64,000 nucleotides of DNA from Corydoras sp. C115 (lineage: Eukaryota; Chordata; Actinopteri; Siluriformes; Callichthyidae). The notes under the pieces were generated by a model that was not told the origin of the DNA, made no database searches, and was given only the letters and a program-made list of their open reading frames with translations. Location of the stretch: positions 2,684,001 to 2,748,000 of the forward strand of contig JAFMOC010000023.1 of assembly GCA_019802505.1 (NCBI GenBank), in the 5' to 3' direction. Made by a program: the position numbers and the translations under genes. Each line of letters begins with the position of its first letter. Position 1 is the first letter of the stretch. Shown piece after piece: positions 36,901 through 52,500 of the stretch.

Positions 36901-39388
36901 AAACCAAACGCTGCAATGCCACTGGCCTTAAAGTGGGCTCCTTCTGCAAGTACAAGTGTAAACCTGGCTACCATGTTCCTAGTGCCGACAAGCCTACCAG
37001 GTAGGTCACCTTTACCAGACAAATGTATAGATGATATCCAAAAACCAAGCGAAAATTTGAAAATACAGTCATCAAATAAATAGGCTCGAAACAGCACACA
37101 AAAAGAATGAACATTACACTTTTCAGCAACCATCTAACTGAAATAAAAAAATTTAAAACAGGGATCAGGTTAAAACAAGAAACATGGGTTAAGTGATACA
37201 GAAACTATTTATATAACCTAACAATTCTTACACTAAGATGTTTAAGTTACATTTTAAAGCTCTTAGATACCTGTGCCTTATTTATTCATTTGAACCTAAA
37301 TATGTGCTGAAGCTGATCGTGCATGAACTGAATGACAGCAGTTAAGAGTCAGATGTTCAGAAATAAGAAAAACAAAATGCAAAAATGTGACTTGCACATA
37401 CTCGATTAATTGACATTACCATTGACTATACCATACAATAGTTACCAATGTATATAGATATGTTTGTGTGTTGCCTTGTTATAATTTTCTTAAACAAAAC
37501 TTACCTGGGAGCGGCACGGTGGCTTAGTGGTTAGCACGTTCGCCTCTCAGCGCTAGGGATTCCTGGTTCGAATCCCCATCTGGGTGGAGTTTCCATGTTC
37601 TCCCTGTGTCTGCGTGGGTTTCCTCCTTGTTCTCCGGTTTCCTCCCACAGTCCAAAAACATGGGTCAAGGTGAATTGAATTCTCAAAATTGCCCCAAATA
37701 GAGAGTGTCTGTGTGAGTGACTGTGTGCCCAGCGATGGATTGGCGCCCTGTCCTGGGTCTATCTGCTCAGCGCCTGAGATGCTCTCCCTTGGATGGGCAT
37801 GGGGAACCCCACCGCGACCCTAATAGAGGGTAAAGTGGGAGATAATGAATGAAAAATGAAAACTTACCTGGTGGAAGCAGAAAGCACAAGGTTCAAGTGT
37901 ATTTATTTTCTATTGCATTTTTTACAATGGTACATTGTCCCAAAGTGACTTTACAGTGTTCTAAGACAGAATCCCCCATCTGAAAAGGGAATGAACTTTG
38001 AATTTAATGTATTTGCCTAAGGAGAAACAAAATAGGTTTATCTATAAGATTTCCTCTGGGTTATCTTAGAATAGTAAGAATCTGGGATCAAGGTTAAGTG
38101 ATGCTGCCCTTATAGAAGAGAGAAATCAGCAAATGGTTAAATGTGAGCTTTATCTTAAGCATAAAATGTTAAAGAATATGTGCGAATGCTAATGGAAATG
38201 CTTATAATAAAATCAACTAGCTGGTGAAATTACCAATCAGTCCTTCTCTATCAGTTTCTGTTTCCCTCCAGATTCTGGATGGGACTTGGCAGTGGAACCA
38301 CTTACAGATTAAGGGTGTCAGTGAAAATCTAGGTGCATAAAGGCCAAGGGCAGAAACCGCAGCTGAAGCTGAGTGTCTGTTGACACTTAGGCAGTACTGA
38401 GAAACCATTATGCTACTAGGACAGACAAACACATAGGCATGTAAGAACATGAATAAATCATTGTCATGTGATGGTCTTCTGCTGCATTAAGAACTGCAAA
38501 ATGAATCTATATTATGCATTGAAAACCATTAATTTTGCACAGAAACACTGGCGAGTTCTCTGAAGTCCGAAATCATAATACTCATAATAGTCAAGATCAA
38601 AATATAGTTGAAATATGTCTTGTGGTTAGTTGAGTCTATATTTCAGCTTGGTTTTGGGTACGATGGATGCCAGATTTTATGTGGCAAAGACAAAAATTAC
38701 CATACAGACTCTTCCCAACAAAAAGTGCACTAAGTGCAACAACTGTGTTGACATGGGGGTGCATCGGGGCCCATGACATTTTTGATCTGCATATATGTGA
38801 TTGATGTGCTGCCATTAATACATATTTACTATAAAACTTTTAATCTGACAGTGCTACAACTCTGATACATAAGATTGCGTGAAATACAACAACACGGCAC
38901 TATGAATGGAAATGAGAAAGAGAATGTGATTGACTGAACAGTTCTGTCTCCTCCAAAAAATGTATGGCATTACATTAAGAGGATAATCAAACAATGCTAA
39001 TTACAGACTGTTGAGTTTTGTATATTACAAGAATAAGCCAGAACTCCCTATTGAACTATTGTAAAGCATTATTCACATTTTTTATGTTTGATTCCCAAAT
39101 GGGGAGACAGAGTGGCTTAGTGGTTAGCATGTTCGCCTCTCAGCAGTTTGGATTCAGGTTTGAATCCCAATCTGGGTGGAGTTTCTATGTTCTCCACGTT
39201 TCCATGTGTGGTTTTCCTCCCACGGTCCAAAAACATGGATTCAAGATAAATTGAATGCTCCAAATTGCCCCATATAAAGTTTGTTTGTGTGTCTGTCTGC
39301 ATAAATGAGTGTGCCCAGTAATAGATTGATGCCCTGTCCTGGGTGTATCTGCCCAGTGCCCCAAAGTTCAAAGTTTCTCCCCTGCATG

Positions 39389-39464
<76 letters not shown>

Positions 39465-41646
39465 CATTCATTTAAAAAAAGAAAAAAATTGTAAAATTGT
39501 GTCCTTATCTGTTATATTAAAACAAATGATTAAAATTTAAATATTAGTTTTTATGGCACTTTTTAAAAATGTTCTACCTTTTTAATTAGATGCATAATGT
39601 ACCTGATATGCCCCATGTTACACACAGAAGAATTTTTCCTTCACGTTTAATCCATCCGTACAGTGAAACACACACACACACACTCACACACACACACATT
39701 TACACACAATGGTGGCGTAAACACACTGGTGCCCGTACTGGTGGGCAGCCTTGTATTTGTTGCCTGGGGAGCAATTGGGGTTAGGTACCTTGCACAAGGG
39801 CATTTCAGCCATAGTAAGTGGTGGGATCGAGAATCGAACTGGGGACCTTCAGGTCGCAAAGCTGGTTCCTTAACCATAAGGTTATGACTTTTACAACAAC
39901 AGATGAACTACTAATGTTAACACGTATAGCAGTAAAGGTGTTTAATAGAGTGTGTAAGGAGTGAGCTTTAAAGTCCAGCAGAACATGAATGTCACTGCAG
40001 TACTGAAATCCTGGTCCTGTAGGGGTTCTTGGCCAAGAAATGTCTCTAAAATGTCATTCATTTCCGATAAAGTCTGTTTGAATTTTGCTTTTAAGTGACA
40101 TTATTGTTTCATTGTCTTTGATACTCTTAGATTTGGACTAAACTTTTCAGAATTTTCTTTTTAACATTTGTCAATAAATTGATTGCTTTTAACATTTGGG
40201 AATGTTTAGTATATATATGGTGTCTAATATGTTTATTTTCCAGATATTGTATAAACTATTGTAGTGGTTCTCAAACTTTTCAGAATAAGTGCCACCCACT
40301 ATCAAACCAAAACTTCCAAGTACCATCTATGTTTTCATCACGGAACAAAATATGCGATAAGGGACCAGAGGGTGTGCATTATCGTAAATAAATCACAGGA
40401 AAGAGGTGTCTTTTACACCTCTTGCATGTAATTTATCCACAATAAAACAGATCCTTGAGTGCATTATTGCTTTTATAAATCAGTTACAAACACTATAATA
40501 AAAAAGGTAATTTAATACATAAATGTGATTATTGAATGCAAAATAGTTAATAAACTGGACTTCCGCAACGTAATCTAACACAGTTTATAAAATACATCAG
40601 GAAAATAATGTGTTGTATATCCATACCATTATCTGGTGTACCATCTTGTGCTACATGAATTAGTTTAGTCGTTTACAGGTATTTGTTTTATACATAAATT
40701 TAAATTTATGTAATATTGCTTCTCAGGAGGGCCTTCACACGGCAGTGTACAGAGGATGGAAGCTGGCAGCCAGCTACCTGTGTTCCTGTGACATGTGAGC
40801 CACCAATGCCAGTATTCCATGGCCGCTATCAGTGTACCAATGGCTTTCAGTTTAACAGCGAATGCTGGCTAAACTGCCCTGAGGCCAACCACATGGTGAG
40901 AGAACACAGACAATGCAAGCAGGTCTGTCACCTTTTCTCCCTCTGCTCTCTCTATTACAGCACTTCATCTCTTACCCACAAGTAATTTTAGCGAAATTTG
41001 GATTTGGCCAAATGAAGAAAATAATAATAAATATTTAAGAAAATCTTTAACTACTGTATTTTTTTTATATTTATTTGTTAAATAGGGTACATTTGTGTGC
41101 ACACCTTGATGGCTGTGCAATAAAACTTAAAGGACATTTCATCAAACTTAGATCATTATAGTTTCAGTGAATTAATTTATAATAATTTTTCTGTTATTAT
41201 TTAAGCCAGGAGCTTAAAAAATTGAGAGAACATACATTTATTAATTGTAGGTTTAAGTATACACATTTATAGTTTCCATGTTCTCCTCGTGTCCGCGTGG
41301 GGTTTTCTCCGGGTTCTCCGGTTACATCCCACCAGCCAAAAACATGGATCATGGATCGATAAACTGAATGTTCTAAATTGCCCCATATAATGTGTGTGTG
41401 TCTGTGTAAGTGAGTTTGCCCAGAGATAGATTGGTACACTGGCCTGGGTGTATCTTCCCAGCTCCCAAAACGTTCTCCCATGGATGGGAATGGGGAAACC
41501 CCCCCAAGATAATGAATAGATGGATGGACTGTTATTATAAAAGAAATTCAAAATGTCAATCATTGATGAGTAATACCTGTGGTTCCAGAGATTTATCTAA
41601 AAAAACAAAAAAAAAAGGATTTATTTAGAATTTGATTTATGTAAAA

Positions 41647-41686
<40 letters not shown>

Positions 41687-43524
41687 ATATATATATATAT
41701 GTATATGTATATATAATATATATTATAATGACTGTTTTCTCTCCAGGTTCCTTCTACCACAACAGTGATTCGTTGCAGAAAAGATGGAAATTGGACGGGT
41801 GCTTTCCAGATTTGTCCTCATCTTAAAGGCCAGTGTCCGCTTCCTCAGAACCTTAGCCCCGACATCCGGCTTAGCTGCAGTGGAAATCACAACATCGGTC
41901 TGTGTAGCAATATGTTCTTTAATTTTATTTTAATTTAGACATCATTTAATAATTTAGGTCTTTAATACACTAATCCCAAGTGGCTGAATTGACAGCATGT
42001 TTATGCACATTGGATTTCAAAGGTTTTTCTGTCATTATAAATGTCAGTAAGAGTTTCTCAACTCTATAAAGACTTACAAACTTTGTTAATTTATCTGATA
42101 GTTAATCTTTCACATCAATGTATGTTTGACAGGAGAGGAATGTGAAGTGAGTTGCAGAGATGCTGGTAGCAGTGTGGTTCTCCTGCCAAAAAATATCACT
42201 GTAGAAGCCCTGATTAAAGACCACTGGAGAAATCCAACAAAAGTTAAGGTCAGAGTCCAACAGTTAAACATTTTAATGACCTTTTCTTACCTTTTTATTT
42301 ATTTGTGTTTCTGTATTGTGAGTATGTATATTTTATTTCACGGTGGCATAGTGGTTTCAACTCTGGGGATTCAGGTTCGAATCCCAATCTGGGTGGAATT
42401 TCCATGTTCTCCTCATGTCAGTGTGGGTTTCTTTTAGGCACTCCGGTTTCCTTCCACAGTCCAAAAACATGGATTCAAGGTAATTTGAATGCTCTAAATT
42501 GCCCCAATAAAGTTAGTCTGTGTATGAGAGTGAGTGAATGTGCCCAGCGATAGATTGATGCCTTGTCCTTAAACGGAAGATAATGAATGAACATCATACA
42601 GGGAACAGTAACTTAATGTTCAGCATGTTCGCCTCTTAGAACTGGGGATTCCATGTTTGAATCCCAATCTGGGTGGAGTTTCCATGTTCTCCTCGTGTCC
42701 GTGTGGGTTTCCTCCAAGTTCTCAGGTTTCCTCCTCCAGTCCAAAAACTTAGATTGAAGATAAAATAAATGCTCGTTATTTCCCCATATAGAGTGTGGGT
42801 GTGTGTGCCCAGAGATAGTTTGGCACCCTGTCCTGTGTTGTTATCTACCCAGCGCCCGAAACTTTCTCCCCTGGATGTGCATGGGGAAACCCCCCTGTGA
42901 CCTTAGTAAAGGATTAGGCAAAAGATAATGAATGAATGAATAATGTTCTGCGGTGAGGTTGGCTGGCGTTATATTCCTTTTTCCCACCAGCTTCAGTCAT
43001 AAATGATATTAGTAGATATGTACATTTTGTATTTATTTTAAACAAAGTCTAGTGTTTTGTCTTGTTTTTTTTCCAATAATCAAGACTTGTTCTGAAGTTA
43101 TATGTTCAAAGAAACCTTTGCCTCCAACACATTGTACTTCTAAAAGACCATTTTTATTTTATACCCACTTTGTACCTTATACTTTAGCTGCATCGTTTTT
43201 AACAAATTAAAAGCAAGGTTTTATTATTATTTTTATTTTTGTTTTTAACCAAGGCATTTTGAAAAACACTCAACACGGAAGCTCTGTATCCATTAGAAAA
43301 TGTCAATGACCAAATGCCAGGGATTTCAAAATAAGTGGAAAAAACACAAAAAAGAAAAGGTCTTGATATGGATAGCATAAAAGTCCATTTAATAGGAGGC
43401 AGGTAGTGCTTGTCCATGCCAGGCCTTTAGAGAAACTACAAAAACAAGCATAAGTTCAGGAGCAGACGGTTTAAATTAGGCCTGAATAAACAGGCTGCTT
43501 ACGTCCCTCGTGTGACACTGAATG

Positions 43525-43586
<62 letters not shown>

Positions 43587-46500
43587 ATAGATCGCCCAGG
43601 CCAAGCCTCATCACCCTGAGCCAAGCCGGAACAGCGGGCAAATGCCTGCTTTCTTGGAAATGTTATGTTTATGTTTAGGCTTTTCCACTCCTCATGGCTG
43701 TTGGAGTTCCCCCAGAGCGTGTCATTTCACCTATCTAAACATCCTCTCTACCTGTGCTAACCCTGAAGGTGCAGCCAGCTAGTGCACCTCGTGTTTATTA
43801 GGTCCCCTACCTAGACAAAATTTTAAGCCTCTAAAGGTCAGAGCCAGATTCCTTGAAAAGATACTTTATTGTAACTTAATCTGTTGACTTGTGGAAACTA
43901 CCTTGACTCAAGTAATTTATTTAAGTGTAGTTTTCTTAATAAAAGGCTAAAGTTTATAAACATTATTTTTGTTAATGCTTAGTAGTCATTCATTCATTTA
44001 TTCATTCATCCATTCATTATGTTCCTCTTAATACTCTCCTAGGGTTACGGGGGTTCCCCATGCCCTTCACGGGGAGAATGTTTCGGGCGCTGGGGACAGG
44101 GCGCCAATCTATTGCTGGGCAAAGACACAAACACACTCTATATGGGGCAGTTTAGAGTATTTAATTCACTTTGAATCCATGATATAAGAGTGTGGGAGGA
44201 AACAGGAGAGAAACTCACACGGACACGGGGAGGACATGCCAGATTGGGATTCAAACCTGGAATCCCCAGCACTGAGAGGCAGAGAGGTGGCTTAGTAATC
44301 CATGGATCCATCCATTATCTTCCGCTTTATCCTATATTAGGGTCGCGGGGGGGTTCCCCATGTCCATCCAGGGGAGAACGTTTCAGGCGCTGGGCAGATA
44401 CACCCAGGACAGGGCGCCAATCTATCGCTGGGCACACATTCACTCACACAGACACGCACGCATACACACTCTATATGGGGAAATTTGGAGAACTCAATTG
44501 ACTTGATCCATGTTTTTGGACTGTGAGAGGAAACCCACGCGGACACGGGGAGAACATGGAAACTCCACCCAGATGGGGATTCGAACCGGGAATCCCTAAT
44601 GCTGAGAGGCGAACGTGCTAACCACTAAACCACCGTGCCACCCAGCTTAGTAATCATTATTTCTAAATGTAAAATTTCAGTGTTTACTGAAATATTAAAG
44701 ATTGTGGATTTAGAGAAATTTTGTATCTGCCCTTCATTTACATTTATTAAGTTTAGAAAAGAAAAATGTCCACAAAAATATGATTAAATCAGTACAACAA
44801 ATTGAGAATTTGAAAAATTGAGAATTTATTTTGGTAATTTTTGAATTTTGGTATTTGGTAAGATTTGACCCACTCATAAAACAAAAATGTAAATTGGCAT
44901 TTCTACCAATTTTTATTCAGTTACTTGAAAGAACTTTAAAAAATAATTCTAAAACCAAATTTTGTAAGTGACTGAAAGTTGACTGGTGCTAGTTTTAAAA
45001 CTTATGGTCTTCCTGCGCTAATTATGACATAACAACCCTCCCAGCTTGGGACTGGTGAAAGTGGCTGTGGTCATATGCTGCCTCAGCAGTCACAGCATGC
45101 AGTCCCTTTTAGGATGGCACTGCTCCCCCTCCAAATGAAAATTGGCATGCGCCAGCTGGTCAATTGGCTTCAGGATTTGGCATGGAGTTGCACAATTGTC
45201 TCACTGTCACGGAGCACAAGAATTTGCATTTTGGGGTTTTGGACTCCTAGCCTTGGCCAACATCATCTCCACGTCCTCTGCTTTCTCCCACAGCTGCTCT
45301 GCCAGCAGCACCATTGCAATCTCGGCTAAAAAAGTAACGAACAAGACCGGAGTACTTTATTGTTTATTATATTATAACACACAGAAGATCTATTTAAACT
45401 AAAACAAAAGTACAGTCTATAGTTTATTTATACAAATATAATATGTATTCTTTTAAGATTTAGTTAGTTTTGTTTAATTTTTTGTTTTGTTGGATTGTGC
45501 ACTTCCAGTGTAGTAAATATTGGTTTTGAAAAATCTGAAAAGGTCTGTCGGTTTAAATGAACAGCTTTTATAAGAATCCTCATGAATGACTCCTGTTGAA
45601 ACTTCTCTATATACTTATTTAATGGATTAAAATAGTTCCAATATATTTCCAGTGAGTTCGAAGCAAACGGCTCACATGTAATACATTTCATAATCACACA
45701 CTAAATGTAAGTACTTAGGTAGGTAGCTCAGGTAGATCCTGCAGTTTATTTATCACAGTTGTTTTTTGTATTAAAACTTCATTTTAACTTCATTTGCAAA
45801 TGTATTCATTCATTCATTCATTCATTCATTATCTTCATTATCTCCATTTAATTCACTACTAGGTTTGTGTGTGTGTGTGTGTGGGGGGGGGGGGGGGGTT
45901 CCATGCCCATCCAGGAGAGAACGTTTCGTGTGCTGGGCAGATACATCCAGAACAGGGCACCAATCTATCACTAGGCACATTCACTTATACAGATGCTATA
46001 TGGGGCAATTTAGAGCATTCAATTTACCTTGAATCCATGTTTTTGAACTGTGGGAGGAAACCCAAGAACATGGAAACTCCAGATTGGGATTCGAACCTGG
46101 ATCCCCAGGGCTGAGAGGCGAACATGCTAACCACTAAGCCACTATACCCCCAGTTTGAATATGTTCAAATTTATATAGATTATTGGACTGAAGTTACATC
46201 CACAAATTTTAAGTTAAGTTAAGTACCTTCATAGATTCATACTGAAAATATAAATCTTTTGCAGAGCATTGTATGCACCATGGGACTAAAGTGGCATCCG
46301 AGCCCAGACACTTTACATTGCATCAAAAGTTGTGAGGTAAGATTGCATTTGTCTTTAAAACAAGTTACTGTTGTTATCGTTGTTAAACATTGTTAAACGA
46401 TGTGGAAACACTGATCTTTTGGATTTTTAATGTAAAATTTCCTGTTATTCATTTGTGGTATGAATGTTACATTTTTATATGTACTTTATGTGTTGTACTC

Positions 46501-49500
46501 AGGATCCTGTAGACTTTTTGATCAATTTTCTTACAAACTAATTGGCGCTAAGGACTGCAAAAATCAACTTTTGGTTCTCAAAATCACATGGACTGACTTA
46601 GTAGCAACATAAAGATAAAAGCAACATTAAAAAAATAATTCTGCTTTAAACAAGCATGTAATCAAGGGCTTTAGTACGTTCATGTACAATAAAAAATTGC
46701 CTATTTTTTATACTATACCAAATGATAAACATAAAAATGTCTTAATGTCTGTCTTAAGAATCTGGCTTTAGGTAGTTGTAATATCAGTCAAGCACAACAT
46801 GCCAGGAATCCTATTCCTATTTACTTAGTGCAAACAGAACTAATAAAAAGTTCTGAAAGTTTAATGACCACCTATGTTTTACGTCGACAGGTAATTTGCT
46901 TTTCTTTACATTTTAAATGGACCTGGAAACGCCATCTGTGTTTTTTTTAAAGCAAGAGGTCAGAGGGCTGTGAACTGACACGGTTGATGCGTAGCCTTGT
47001 TACACACTGTAAACTCAATCTGTCTAATTAACATCTAATGATCACCATGTTTGGCAATAAATTTTTTATAATTTTAACACCTGTGTTCAGATTAAAAGCT
47101 GCTGGCATGTGCTTAAATCATTGTACTATTAAAATGCTGTCCTGTATTTTTAATGCATCAACGAACGTTACACTAAAAACCCTCAAACCAACTCACCAAC
47201 AAATCATCTTTAATGGTGTAGCAGAGTAATGCGGCACCAAAGGCAGCTGACCAGTCACCATTTTTTATATGTGCCCATACAGCCGTCACATCCAGCCACA
47301 TCCTGACCCACTTTTGGCTGCTGGATAATTAATTAGCAGTCCACCATAAGCAGTTGGGTCATGCCGGGAAGATAATTTCTAACTGGAAAAAGGTCACAGG
47401 TGTAGCTAGCAAACTTAGGAGTCTGTTAATATGGAAATGTGTAATAACTTTTGAAGGAAACATATAAATTTAATAGTGTTACCATTTCCCCATTAAGAGA
47501 GGCCTCTATTCACAGGCGTAGGAATACAAGCTCAGGTTTTCTACTGCACCATAATTACAGTCTCTGCCTAAATATCTATTTTTGCATGGTGTGAATGTAT
47601 ATGTGTGAATTCTCCTCTAACTAAGCCTCTCTTCCTAAGTCTTCTTTACTCTTTCTTTTTCTAATTCACTACATTTCGTCATCTCCTACATTTTCTTTCA
47701 TTAATTGTTTTTACTTCAGGAAATATACAGGACAGACTTGAAAATATGCACTCAGTTTATTTGGCCCTATAAAGTCTGATGTTATTTGTATAAAATGAAA
47801 ACTGCTTTTCAAGCAGGTTGCCATGTATTCAGTACAGTGATTGCAGAATTAGCTAAGCCAAGGGTTGCCAAAGTTGTATTTTTTATGTAAGTCTTAAACT
47901 GATATATAAAGGAAAAAGAGAAATAGTGTTGGTTGTAGCAGGGTGGAATCAAACACATTCACTCACACATTTACACCAAGAGGCCATTAAGTATCTTCAA
48001 TTTACCTAAATAGCATGTCTTTTGGAATTTGGAAAAAAACAACCTGTGCTCCCGGAGTTTCCACACAGACAAGGGGGGAAATGCAAACCCTTGGGCACTG
48101 TGCCTGGGAATTTCACCTGGGCCTTTTTGCTATAAGTCGAGCACTAATGAATGTGTTAAGCGAATATGTTAAGTTAATATAATTCAAACATTTTATGCTA
48201 ACTAATATTATTGTACACATTATATTTGGTTTTCTATTTTCACCTAGCAAAATTTAACATGATTTTGAGTTTTATTTATATTTATATTCTATTATAGTTG
48301 GGCATACTATTAGTTTCATAGTTCCAAAATTAGATCACAGGCTGGCGAATCTTAATGTTACATATAAAACAGTAAATGTTTACCCTACACAATATATTGT
48401 AATGAGATATATGGTAAAAGGAGATTTATTATAGAGTTCTGTTCATGTTATTCATATATTTAATTGTATTTTATTTTACTGAGGAATATTGGGGGGAAAT
48501 GTAAAACATAATAAAATTGAGATGTACAAGCTACCCATTTTGGAATAAATCACACTAATCATGACCACTGTTGAGCTATAAAGTACTGTCATAGTAAAAG
48601 GAACCTTTATAAATTTTACTGTTTTACCTAACAGGACATAATAAAAACATGTGATCCATAGAAGGTGTTAAAATTGGCTAAATACAACCTCATATAAATA
48701 ACATGACAGAGTTCCATTACTAATTTAACAAAGATTAAGCAAAGATGCAGATGTGGTTTTTTAACAAATATGTATGTCATTACTGGTTTTAAGGAAATTA
48801 GAAAGGTAAATGGAAATGTACTATTCATATGCCAATAATTAATAGATCACCAGCAAGTGTGACCACTTCATACAAATGCATGTTAACACTATGCCAAGGG
48901 AAAAAAGCATCAGCGGTTATCTGACAGCAAGATTGCTGCCATTAAAAGTGTGACAAAATTATTTCCAAACACTTTAAACACGTAACAATTTTCTCAGTGT
49001 GGGTGTAAATGTACATTTCTATGAACGTGTTAACAAATTATGTCACTTGTTACTGGCTACTGACTTAATTACCATCTTGCCCTCTATTTATTTTCCATGA
49101 TCCTATATATGCTTTGACTCTCAAAACCTGTTTTTCGTTCAATGAATTATGTGATACAGTACGTTTTTGTGGGCGGCATGGTGGCTTAGTGGTTAGCATC
49201 TTAGCCTCTCAGCGCTGGGGAATTAAGGTTTAAGGATTAAGGTTGAATTGAATGCTCTAAATTGCCCAATATACAGTGTGTTTGTGAGTGTGCCCACGGA
49301 TAACTTGGCGCCCTGTCCTGGGTGTATCTGCCCAGCACTCAAAAGGTTCTCCCCTGAATGGGCGACCCTAGTAGAGTATTAAGCGGAAGATAATGAATGA
49401 TTGAATTTTTTTCAGAGTAGACATTCCAGCAAAATCACCCAATTGGTTGGCTGCAAGAGAAATTAAACAAACAAAAAACAAATTAGCAAGCAAAATGTTA

Positions 49501-52500
49501 AAGGTCATAACAGGAGCAAGCTTTAAAAAGAAAGGTTGCCAGAAGAAAATGTTTTCTTTTTAAAAATAACATTGCATCATGGCCTCATCTCAGCAAAGAT
49601 GCTATTAAACAAATGAAATTATAAGACATTTGAAACAACATCCTTTTGACAGATGTGTCATACAAAGTTTGGATTGTAAGGCACTGTCCCAAATTTGGAG
49701 GGTGTGATGATTTTGGCTTGTTTTGTAGCCTGAGCACCTAGGCAACATGCAGTTATTTAGTTGCCCATAAACTCCACTGTATACCAAGGTTATCTGGAGT
49801 CAAATGTGAGGTTATTCCAAAGCGTAATCTTAGCCAAAACTGGATCATGCAACAGGATGATAATCCCAAGCACACTGTTAAATTTGAAAACAGAATGGTA
49901 AAAAAAGATAATAAGGCCCTTGCAAATGCAACAGTCAGTGTTTTGACCACAATTCAATTGGAATACTGTGGCAGAGTTGTGCATAAGTGAAAGCCCACAA
50001 ACCTCAATGAGCTAAAGAAACGTTATAAAGGAAGCTTGGCCAGAATTCCTTAAGAATGATGTGAGACTCTGATAAAGAAATACAGAAAACAGATTCTTGT
50101 TTTTTGCTGATAAAGCTGTTGATTCACGCACTTATTTTTTGGTAACAATACTTTTCCCTTTTGGCTTATTCTTGTATATTCATGAATTAATTCTATGCGG
50201 CTTAATCCTCTACTAGGATTGCAGGAGGGTTCCCCATGTCCATTGAGGGGAGAACATTTCAGGCGCTGAGCAGAATACACTCAGGACAGGACGGCAATCT
50301 ATCGCTGGGCACACACTCACTCACACAGACACACACGCCAACAAACCTTATTTCAGGCAATTTAGAGCATTCATATCTTGCTCCATGTTTTTGGACTGTG
50401 GGAGGAAACCGGAGAACCCGGAGGCAACAGATGTGGGACATGGGGAGAACTTGGAAACTCCACCCATATTGGGATTCGAACTGGGAATCCTCAACACATG
50501 GTGAACATGCTAACCAATAAGCCAATGTGCCGCTCCTTATTCTTGTTAAAAGAAAAGAAAACTAACCTCCTATGGATGTTTTTTTATGTCCTGATATGTA
50601 AAACCATAAATTCAAGGCTATATTTTCTCTTCCCAATAACTATACCTCTAGTTCATGTTTGGAATTCATGAAATTAAAAATGGTCTCATAGAAAAACATT
50701 TTTGTCTATTTAATCAGTTTGTTGTTGTTTTTTTATATAGCCTTTCATGGGTGATAATTACTGTGACGCAATAAACAACCGAGCATTCTGTAACTATGAT
50801 GGTGGAGACTGCTGTCATTCTACAGTCAAAACTAAAATGGTGAGTATTATGTCATATATTTTTTCATATATATTTAGATTTTTATTGCCCTACAATCTGT
50901 AATTACATTGATAATAGAAAATGTTGAGATGTGTTATGTGCATTGTTGGGAAAAAGCTTTTGAACTCTGGTGTTCCTTTTGTTTAATGAATAACATATGT
51001 ATTTTAGTTCATTCAGCATTCTCAATTTAATCTTGCAGATTATTCTGTGTATTTTGTGAAATAAAAATATTGTTTCTATCTATTTTTCTGTAGTATTAAT
51101 TTATCTATCAATCTATCTAAAGTACCTGATCCTTATTTATCCGTGTTTTTGAATTTGTTAAGATTTTTGGTGCTGGACAGAACAACTTAAAAATCTCTGT
51201 ACTGCAAATCTCATGGGATTTTAATTTTTAGTAGTTTCTAGGAGTGTGCCAAACTATCAGCTGTTTTATTAGGAAAATTTTATTACAGAAATGTTGATCT
51301 TGGGTGTCACAGGAGACTTATTTGTGATTCTCACTTATGTGATTCTCACTTATGCCTCATTTAGAGATCAGCTTTGTCACATATGTATCTTTTAAAATTG
51401 CTTGGAGGAAATAGTATGTGACAAAGATGGGACATAATCCTGCAGAATCACTGGTTTATACAAATACCAAGTGAGTATATATTAAAAGTGTATTGGGTCA
51501 GTACATTTGGTATTAAGTATTGGGACAGCATTATACAGCATCTCTGTTAGGAATTAGGGTTAGGGGCCTTGCTCATGGGCCAACATTGGTAATTTTGGTG
51601 GCCTTGGGATTTGAACGCCCAACCTTAAGAATGATAGCCAAACCACTGAGCTACTAAAATCTAATTAACAGTATCAGGACTGAAACATCGATTAGTATTT
51701 GGGTGAGATGAGAAATGGTTGAGTTAACATTGAGACACTCGTTTATTTTTTACCAATGAATTATATTTGGCAAATTTAATCACAATGTGGAACTTTACTT
51801 ATATCTACTCAAACTCAAGGGGAAACATGTGAGATCTTTAGGTCTTCATCTCAAGAGACACATTTAAGCAGCAGGAAACTTCTATTGAAGTCTCCTTTGT
51901 CTTTTCATTTGATGTCATTATTATCTAGGAGAATCCCAAAAGAAATTAATAAGATCATTTAGATATTTCCTTCCTTTGGTTATACATAGCTGGAATTGAC
52001 GTAAAGAATAAAGTAACTCTAAACACTCTAAAACAGAGCACCAAAGAATTTAATCCTATGTTCATTCTGAATGGAGGTGGGTGGTCTAGACCAGAGGAAG
52101 ACAACCCCTGTATTTAACTGTTGGTGTTAATAATGAATGGTATATATGTTATCCTTAATCTAAAATAAGTATGGAAATAAGGTCTGCCATTTAAAAAAAA
52201 AAAAAATGCCATTTCAGCAACAGATTCTTGTAGCATAATCAATTGTCAAGCTCATACATTGTGATTATGTGCTTGTACAAGATTTTGGTGTGTTTCTGTT
52301 TAAATATTTGCCCATTTACCCAGAAGAATCTGGCTTACAGTCTATGTTTCTGGTTTATCCCAAATATGTTTAAGAGGGTTGTGGTTAGATTTGTAAAGCT
52401 TTAATTGCCTCTGCTTTGTGAAATGGGGTGTAGTAATGGAACAGAGAAGAGCCTTCCCCAAAATGTTCCCACTTCTTTTTTCAAAATGTAAAAAAATAAA

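Noticed and set aside
40896..40922. Using the downstream donor as the main end of exon J
   Set aside because: The extra nine residues break the conserved spacing to the next Cys and the site fits the donor consensus less well; kept only as a possible variant.
42240..42248. Earlier donor aaa|gttaag for exon L
   Set aside because: It would shorten the protein by two residues against the remembered human spacing; the aag|gtcaga site keeps it.
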